Assembly: GCF_034555375.1 (NCBI RefSeq)
Contig: NZ_CP140706.1
Location: 4,827,001 to 4,891,000 of the forward strand
From: Pseudomonas sp. B33.4
GTDB lineage: Bacteria; Pseudomonadota; Gammaproteobacteria; Pseudomonadales; Pseudomonadaceae
Length of the DNA: 64,000 bases
Reading direction: 5' to 3'
Below the pieces are notes generated by a model. It ran no database searches. It saw nothing but the letters and a program-made list of their open reading frames with translations, and was not told the DNA's origin. Shown piece after piece: positions 58,789 through 64,000 of this stretch. A program made the translations under genes and the position numbers. The first letter of the stretch is position 1. Every line of letters starts with the position of its first letter.

Positions 58789-60123
58789 TTACTTGACGCT
58801 GCTAGGCGTCGGGCCTTCAGCCACACCCAGGTCATCTTCCGGACGGGTATCAGCGATACCGCGACCGCCCGAGGCGAGCTCGGTTTGCAGCGTGTCGGTG
58901 TCCAGCTCTTTCACCCACTTGGCAACCACGATGGTCGCTACAGCGTTACCCACCAGGTTGGTCAGGGCACGGGCTTCGGACATGAAGCGGTCGATACCGA
59001 GGATCAGCGCCAGACCGGCCACTGGCAGGTGACCGACCGCCGACAGGGTCGCTGCCAGCACGATGAAGCCCGAACCGGTCACACCGGCTGCGCCTTTGGA
59101 GGACAGCAGCAACACCACCAGCAGAGTGATCTGGTGAGTGATGTCCATGTGCGTGTCGGTTGCCTGGGCAATGAACACAGCGGCCATGGTCAGGTAGATC
59201 GCAGTACCGTCGAGGTTGAACGAGTAACCGGTCGGAATCACCAGACCCACTACCGATTTCTTCGCGCCCAGACGCTCCATCTTGATCAGCATGCGTGGCA
59301 GTACCGATTCCGACGACGAGGTGCCGAGGACGATCAGCAGTTCTTCACGGATGTAACGAATCATCTTCAGCACGCTGAAACCGTGCATGCGGGCGATGCC
59401 GCCGAGCACGATCAGCACAAACAGCAGGCAGGTGATGTAGAAGCAGATCATCAGTTGACCCAGCTGCACCAGCGAGCCGACACCGTAAGCACCGATGGTG
59501 AAGGCCATGGCACCGAAGGCACCGATTGGCGCGAGCTTCATGATCATGTTGATGATGTTGAACATCACGTGAGCGAAGCGATCGATGAAATCGAGGATAG
59601 GCTTGCCGTAGGCACCCAGACGATGCAGGGCAAAACCGAAGATCACCGAGAACATCAGGACTTGCAGGATGTCACCGGTGGCGAACGCGCCGACGATGGT
59701 GGTCGGGATCACGTTGAGCAGGAAGCCGACAACGCTTTGGTCAGCGCCAGCCGCTACATAAGAGGCGACTTTCGAGGCGTCGAGGGTGGCAACGTCGATG
59801 TGCATGCCATTGCCCGGTTGCACGATGTTGACCACGACCAGGCCGACCAGCAGAGCGATGGTCGAAACGATTTCGAAGTACAGGAGTGCGTAACCGCCGG
59901 TCTTGCCGACCGATTTCATGTTCTGCATGCCAGCGATACCGCTGACCACGGTGCAGAAGATGATCGGGGCGATGATCATTTTGATCAGCTTGATGAACCC
60001 GTCACCCAGCGGCTTTACCGCGACACCGAACTGCGGGTAGTAGTGACCGAGCGCAATACCGATGATGATTGCGATGATCACCTGGAAATACAGGGATTTG
60101 TACAGTGGCTGACGAGTCGTCAT
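58789..60123 (-). CDS. dctA: C4-dicarboxylate transporter DctA
   Basis: 444 residues; AGGAA 8 bases before ATG 60123. A glutamate-type (DAACS) symporter of succinate, fumarate and malate with sodium or protons. Characteristic are the serine-rich hairpin [41 protein letters not shown] and the substrate-binding [18 protein letters not shown]. Inner membrane. It is expressed from a sigma54 promoter at 60268-60282. Confidence 0.97.
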   Translation of the reverse strand: MTTRQPLYKSLYFQVIIAIIIGIALGHYYPQFGVAVKPLGDGFIKLIKMIIAPIIFCTVVSGIAGMQNMKSVGKTGGYALLYFEIVSTIALLVGLVVVNIVQPGNGMHIDVATLDASKVASYVAAGADQSVVGFLLNVIPTTIVGAFATGDILQVLMFSVIFGFALHRLGAYGKPILDFIDRFAHVMFNIINMIMKLAPIGAFGAMAFTIGAYGVGSLVQLGQLMICFYITCLLFVLIVLGGIARMHGFSVLKMIRYIREELLIVLGTSSSESVLPRMLIKMERLGAKKSVVGLVIPTGYSFNLDGTAIYLTMAAVFIAQATDTHMDITHQITLLVVLLLSSKGAAGVTGSGFIVLAATLSAVGHLPVAGLALILGIDRFMSEARALTNLVGNAVATIVVAKWVKELDTDTLQTELASGGRGIADTRPEDDLGVAEGPTPSSVK

Positions 60124-60267
60124 TGCAAGTTTCCTCAAGAGTCCCGCGTGGCAACATCCATCTGTTGACCGCGAAACCTGAATTGCGAACCCTCCTGCAC
60201 TGGAGGGATTTGTTGTTGGAGCGGCGCTGTCCGGACGGGATCAACGCACGCTTCTGTCGCTCTTATC

Positions 60268-60282
60268 GCAAACCTCGTGCCA
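60268..60282 (-). promoter_or_regulatory. Sigma54 promoter of dctA
   Basis: On the minus strand TGGCACG-AGGT-TTGC is a perfect match to TGGCACG-N4-TTGC. It is about 145 bases upstream of dctA. Confidence 0.85.
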
Positions 60283-60360
60283 GTTTGGTGCAAATCGCTG
60301 CAAGCCTTTTGATATCAGGGATGACAGGTTCATGGATGTCACCGCTTGGTTACTCAAGTG

Positions 60361-60417
60361 TGGCGGATTTCCGCCAACTCGCCGCTTCTCGTCCTACAAT
60401 TTGGCGGAAATCCGCCT
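60361..60417. promoter_or_regulatory. Two palindromes, candidate activator sites for dctA
   Basis: TGGCGGA-TT-TCCGCCA at 60361-60376 is a perfect palindrome and TGGCGGAAATCCGCCT at 60402-60417 differs at one end. Their centres are 41 bases apart, four helical turns, and 85-140 bases upstream of the sigma54 promoter, where DctD-type activators bind. The AraC-family gene at 60475 lies on the other side. Confidence 0.6.
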
Positions 60418-60474
60418 TGTAGGCATGTCCAGCCCCCGGCTACCATCCGGTGCCTGAGGAAGGATTTGCCGCTT

Positions 60475-61473
60475 ATGCGCGAACGCACCATCGCCAGTCA
60501 TTTCGCCCGTGCCGCCCTCGGTGGCGCACGCCGCGTGGGTTTCGATTACTCGGGCTTGCTGCTGCAACTGGGCATCAGCCCGGAATTGCTCGATGAGCCT
60601 CGCGCTCGCATTGCTCCGGAACAATTCACCCGGCTGATTCAAGGCTTGTGGCTGGCGCTGGACGACGAATACCTGGGTTTCGGCAATGCCCCAAGCAAGC
60701 CCGGCAGTTTCGCCATGATGTGCCACGCCTCGATCCACTGCCGCAATCTGGAGAAAGCGCTGCAACGGGGTTTATTGTTTTATAGCCTATTCCCGCAAGC
60801 CCCGCGCCTGAGCCTCAGTCGCGAAGACGAATGGGTGCGTTTGAGCCTCGATGATTCGCAGATGTGGGACCCGGATCACTTTCTCACCGAGAGCCTGCTG
60901 GTGATATGGCATCGCCTCGGTAGTTGGCTGATCGGCCAGCGGATTCGTCTTGAACAGGCGACCTTCAGCTATCCGCGCCCCGAGCACGGCGCCGAATACG
61001 ATCTGCTGTTCCCCTGCCCCATGACCTTCGGCACAGAGCAGAGCAGCCTGGTGTTCCACAGTCGCTATCTGCACATGCCGCTGTTGCAGGACGAACGCAC
61101 CCTCAAGCACTTCCTCGAACGTTCCCCCGCCGACCTGCTCTCACGCCCGGACGACGGTGACAGCCTGAGCAGCCGCCTGCGCCGTTTGCTCAGCCGCGAC
61201 AGTGCGAACTGGCCGGATCTGGAAGCGGTCGCGGCGCACTTGCACATCAGCCCGCAGACCCTGCGTCGGCATTTGCGTGAGGAAGGCAGCAGTTTTCAGG
61301 AACTGAAGGATCAGCTGCGGCGGGATATCGCCATATATCATTTGGGCCGGGCGGATCTGTCGTTGCAGCAGATCGCCGAGCAGTTGGGGTTTTCCGAACC
61401 GTCGGCGTTTCACCGGGCGTTCAAGAAGTGGACGGGGCTGACGCCGGGGGCGTATCGGGCGCAGGAGCAGTGA
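60475..61473 (+). CDS. AraC-family transcriptional regulator
   Basis: 332 residues; GAGGAAGGA 10 bases before ATG 60475. N-terminal arabinose-binding-like (OruR/ArgR) domain (1-200) and C-terminal double helix-turn-helix (VAAHLHISPQTLRRHLREEG and IAEQLGFSEPSAFHRAFKKW). Transcribed divergently from dctA across the palindromes at 60361-60417. The target may be its own operon or dctA, which is inference. Confidence 0.93.
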   Translation: MRERTIASHFARAALGGARRVGFDYSGLLLQLGISPELLDEPRARIAPEQFTRLIQGLWLALDDEYLGFGNAPSKPGSFAMMCHASIHCRNLEKALQRGLLFYSLFPQAPRLSLSREDEWVRLSLDDSQMWDPDHFLTESLLVIWHRLGSWLIGQRIRLEQATFSYPRPEHGAEYDLLFPCPMTFGTEQSSLVFHSRYLHMPLLQDERTLKHFLERSPADLLSRPDDGDSLSSRLRRLLSRDSANWPDLEAVAAHLHISPQTLRRHLREEGSSFQELKDQLRRDIAIYHLGRADLSLQQIAEQLGFSEPSAFHRAFKKWTGLTPGAYRAQEQ

Positions 61474-61488
61474 GGCGCTACATCAAAA

Positions 61489-61667
61489 GCCCCTCACCCT
61501 AACCCTCTCCCGGGGGGAGAGGGGACTGATGGGGGGATGTTCAATAAATCCGCCGACCTGACAGCTCTCGCTGAATCCATATTCGACGCAAATCGCTCAG
61601 GTCGATCATTTTCGCAAGACACTTCGGTCAGTCCCCTCTACCTCTGGGAGAGGGTTAGGGTGAGGGC
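61489..61667. repeat. CTCTCCC-type inverted-repeat element, copy 4
   Basis: GCCCCTCACCCTAACCCTCT at the left and GGGAGAGGGTTAGGGTGAGG at the right. Interior ATCCATATTCGAC and CAGGTCGATCATTTTCGC match copy 3. Between the AraC gene and phoQ. Confidence 0.88.
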
Positions 61668-61676
61668 AACTTCCAA

Positions 61677-63023
61677 TCACACCGCCGGAAAATGAATCCT
61701 GAACGCCGCCCCGCCCATCGGGGAATCGCCCAACGCCAGTTTGGCGTTGTAGCTTTCAATAATGTCCTTGACCACCGCCAAGCCGATCCCCTGCCCCGGA
61801 TGCTGGGCATCCAGCCGTTCGCCACGCTCCAGAATCCGCGCGCGCTGATCCGGTGGCACGCCGGGGCCGTCATCTTCGACGCACAGTTCAATTCCCGCCA
61901 GGGTTTCGCGCACGCTGATGCGCACTTCGCCCAGACAAAGGCGATAGGCGTTTTCCAGCAGGTTGCCCATCATCTCCAGCAACGCACCCTGTTCGATTGG
62001 CACATAACAGTGTTCAGGCAGATCGAATGCCACGCGCACATGTTTATCGCGATAAACCTTGTCCAGCGTGTCGCACAAACTTTTCAGTACCGGTTGCAGG
62101 CGCACCTGGTGCCGCACCAGTCCGCTTTTGCGCAAGCTGGCCCGTTGCAGTTGGTAGCTGATCTGCTGGCTCATGCGTTCGATCTGGCTTTGCAGCACCC
62201 AGGCCTGATCGCGTTCTTCAGGACGCTGGGCCATGTCTTCGCTGACGCCCTGCAGCACGGCCAACGGGGTTTTCAGGCTATGCGCCAAGTCATCAAGGGA
62301 ATCGCGATAACGACTGCGCTGCTGGCGTTCGCTGTGCAGCAAACGGTTGAGCGAGCCGGTCAGGCGCAGCAACTCACGCGGATGTTGCTCGGTGAGGCTT
62401 TCGCGGGTGCCGCCTTCGATTTCGTCGAGTTCCTGACTGAGCCGGCGCAAGGCTTTGAGACCCCAGGTCAGGCCGATCCACAACAATGCCAGCAACACGA
62501 GCAAGGCCGCACCGAAGCCCAGATAGAGATTCTCGCGCAGACCTTCGAGGGTGGTTTCGTACTCGCGCACCGGTTGCAGGGCGACGATGCTGAACGCCGC
62601 GCTTTTGCCGCCGAGCAATTTGACTTCGACGTCGTAGACGAAGAATTCCTGGCCGTTGGTTTCACGGATCCGCGCGAACTCGTTACCGAGTCCGTCGTAG
62701 CGCGGTTTGTAGTTGATCTGCTCTTCCTGGGTAGCTTTCGAGCGCCAGACCAGATGCCCTTCGCGGTCGTAGATGTAGCCGAGCAATCGGAAATCGGTGA
62801 GGTTAAAACGCTCGTCCGGCAACTGATTGGGCATCACCAGCCGACCGTTTTCGATGCGCGCGGCAGAGATCAGCGTGGTGACGTCGGAGGCCAGGCGTTG
62901 TTCGATCGAGTCCTGCAACGCGAGGCTGAACGCGCCCTGCATCGCCGGGAGCAAGGCGAGCATGAACAACACCGCCAACGTGGTGGCGGCGAGCATCAGC
63001 CGAACGCGAAGCGAACGAATCAA
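61677..63023 (-). CDS. phoQ: Sensor kinase PhoQ
   Basis: 448 residues from TTG 63023, which overlaps the phoP stop codon by four bases (TTGA). Membrane helices at 8-28 and 165-188 flank a periplasmic sensor of about 135 residues. HAMP, His248 (DDLAHSLKTPLAVL) and ATP-binding domain (GNLLENAYRLCLGE, DDGPGVPP, GQGIGLAVVKDIIE) follow. The DDLAHSLKTP form is the PhoQ-type H-box. Senses low Mg2+ and, in P. aeruginosa, affects polymyxin resistance. The acidic patch of enterobacterial PhoQ is not clear here. Confidence 0.95.
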   Translation of the reverse strand: MIRSLRVRLMLAATTLAVLFMLALLPAMQGAFSLALQDSIEQRLASDVTTLISAARIENGRLVMPNQLPDERFNLTDFRLLGYIYDREGHLVWRSKATQEEQINYKPRYDGLGNEFARIRETNGQEFFVYDVEVKLLGGKSAAFSIVALQPVREYETTLEGLRENLYLGFGAALLVLLALLWIGLTWGLKALRRLSQELDEIEGGTRESLTEQHPRELLRLTGSLNRLLHSERQQRSRYRDSLDDLAHSLKTPLAVLQGVSEDMAQRPEERDQAWVLQSQIERMSQQISYQLQRASLRKSGLVRHQVRLQPVLKSLCDTLDKVYRDKHVRVAFDLPEHCYVPIEQGALLEMMGNLLENAYRLCLGEVRISVRETLAGIELCVEDDGPGVPPDQRARILERGERLDAQHPGQGIGLAVVKDIIESYNAKLALGDSPMGGAAFRIHFPAV

Positions 63024-63697
63024 GTGCAGCGCTCATTGAACAGGTAGCCGAGGCCGCGCACGGTGTCGATCGGCTTGAACCCGGCCGGGCCTTCGAGTTT
63101 GCGGCGCAGGCGACCGACCAGCACTTCGATGACATTCGGATCGCGCTCGTCGTCGTCCGGGTAGAGCTGCTCCATCAAGCGATCCTTGGGCACCACTTGC
63201 TGATGATGACGCATCAGGTATTCGAGGATGCGGTACTCGTAGGCGGTCAGCGCCAGCGGTTGCTCGTCGAGGGTCGCCTGTTTGCGATTGAGGTCGAGCA
63301 GCAGCGGCCCGGCGACGATGGTCGACTGGGTGAAACCGCTGGAGCGGCGCAGCAAGGCATTCAGACGCGCGTCGAGCTCTTCGAACTGGAACGGCTTGAC
63401 CACGTAATCGTCGGCGCCGGCGGCGAGACCTTCGACCTTGTCCTGCCAGTTGCCGCGCGCGGTGAGGATCAGGATCGGGAAAGTCTTGCCACCCGCGCGC
63501 AATTGGCGAATCAGGTCAAGACCGCCCATGCCCGGCAGGCCAAGATCAATCACCGCCAGGTCAAAGTTGAACTGTCCGGTCTGGTACAGCGCCTCTTCGG
63601 CATTGGCCACGGACTCGACCACGTGACCGCTCTCCGTGAGGCGGGTTTGCAGGTGATGGCGCAACAGCGCTTCATCTTCGACGACCAACAGTTTCAT
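63020..63697 (-). CDS. phoP: Response regulator PhoP
   Basis: 225 residues. Receiver with Asp51 (AVIDLGLPGMGG) and Lys101 (VVKPFQFEEL), then winged helix ending TVRGLGYLFNERCT. Long stretches such as GNWQDKVEGLAAGADDYVVK coincide with P. aeruginosa PhoP as I remember it. Transcribed with oprH upstream and phoQ downstream; a REP doublet lies between oprH and phoP. Confidence 0.97.
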   Translation of the reverse strand: MKLLVVEDEALLRHHLQTRLTESGHVVESVANAEEALYQTGQFNFDLAVIDLGLPGMGGLDLIRQLRAGGKTFPILILTARGNWQDKVEGLAAGADDYVVKPFQFEELDARLNALLRRSSGFTQSTIVAGPLLLDLNRKQATLDEQPLALTAYEYRILEYLMRHHQQVVPKDRLMEQLYPDDDERDPNVIEVLVGRLRRKLEGPAGFKPIDTVRGLGYLFNERCT

Positions 63698-63737
63698 AAC
63701 ACTCTCCCGGGTAAATCAGCATCTCCAGTCACACACC

Positions 63738-63828
63738 TGTGGGAGCGAGCCTGCTCGCGAATGCTGTGTGTCAGTCGATAAATTGATCGACTGATTCACC
63801 GCTTTCGCGAGCAGGCTCGCTCCCACAT
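63738..63828. repeat. REP doublet (REPIN) between oprH and phoP
   Basis: Inverted copies of TGTGGGAGCGAGCCTGCTCG in the 150-base gap between oprH and phoP. This splits the expected oprH-phoP-phoQ transcript with a stable hairpin. Confidence 0.92.
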
Positions 63829-63847
63829 TGAACCTGCTGGCAACTCC

Positions 63848-64000
63848 TTAGAAATTGTAGTTGGCCGACAGGTAAGTCTGCGCGCTGCTGTTCAAGTCCA
63901 GCGAACCTTGCTTGCTGCCACCGCTCTCTTTCATCTCGGTGCTGGCGTTGCTCATCAGGTAACGGTAACCGAGTTCGACCGAGGTGTTTTGCGATACTTG
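63848..64000 (-). CDS. oprH: Outer-membrane protein OprH (C-terminal fragment)
   Basis: The last 50 codons and stop of a gene that continues past the window edge. The fragment reads SVELGYRYLMSNASTEMKES and ends LSANYNF, an outer-membrane beta-barrel terminus with Phe last. Together with phoP and phoQ directly downstream this fits OprH, an eight-strand barrel that stabilises lipopolysaccharide under low Mg2+. The assignment rests on context and barrel character. Confidence 0.82.
   Translation of the reverse strand, partial: QVSQNTSVELGYRYLMSNASTEMKESGGSKQGSLDLNSSAQTYLSANYNF

Noticed and set aside
58777..60168. 463-codon open frame opposite dctA
   Set aside because: Antisense shadow; its His/Asp/Gln-rich composition is typical of the reverse strand of a membrane protein gene.

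Overview
The window is chromosomal DNA of a Pseudomonas species, most likely of the P. fluorescens group. The evidence is the high GC content, a 917-residue GacS with the usual neighbours, the PhoP/PhoQ/OprH operon, FabA/FabB beside a hybrid kinase, and abundant fluorescens-type REP palindromes (TGTAGGAGTGAGCCTGCTCGCGA and TGTGGGAGCGAGCCTGCTCGCGA). No prophage, transposase, rRNA or CRISPR array is visible. Apart from one restriction-like nuclease gene and the repeats, it is ordinary core genome.

Layout. 1-4.4 kb: glutathione S-transferase (cut by the window edge), a transglutaminase-like protein, FadE and a small conserved protein. 4.5-7.7 kb: a LysR regulator divergent from an AlaX-type tRNA editing protein, a 2-oxoglutarate/Fe(II) oxygenase and a LysE exporter. 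7.8-8.5 kb: three tandem tRNA-Glu/tRNA-Gly pairs read leftward from one strong promoter. 9.6-10.6 kb: a tandem REP array followed by copy A of a structured 330-bp repeat. 10.6-20.3 kb: a chemoreceptor, a MocR regulator, an SDR, a quinone-type oxidoreductase, pyrF, a two-component system and a protein with six EF-hand loops. 20.5-20.8 kb: copy B of the structured repeat. 20.8-29 kb: an AI-2E-type permease, DUF4892, a lipid cluster (two hydrolases, thioesterase, acyl-CoA ligase), sixA, DUF4389 and gpsA. 29-36 kb: a tightly coupled TonB receptor / periplasmic binding protein / hybrid kinase operon, then fabAB. 36.5-42.9 kb: small proteins, mazG, relA, rlmD and cysM. 43-50.4 kb: a PDDEXK nuclease, a two-component pair with a possible Fur box, gacS and ldhA. 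50.4-58.6 kb: small conserved proteins, thioredoxin-like lipoprotein, ArsC-like, WrbA-like, tag, ttcA, Yip1, SprT-like and a CoA-transferase/racemase. 58.8-64 kb: dctA with a sigma54 promoter, an AraC regulator, phoQ, phoP and the end of oprH.

Function. Signal transduction is heavily represented: five histidine kinases, including GacS and a kinase in the position of P. aeruginosa PA1611, and the stringent-response synthetase RelA. Fatty-acid metabolism recurs (FadE, acyl-CoA ligase, thioesterase, FabA, FabB, racemase).

The most unusual signals are in non-coding DNA. The 330-bp repeat at 10.2 and 20.5 kb has four hairpins, three of which differ between the two copies by compensatory base changes, which implies selection for a folded RNA or single-stranded DNA. 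A REP plus 32 bp of the ttcA 3' end has been copied 2.4 kb away. Two genes end inside repeat elements that supply their stop codons.
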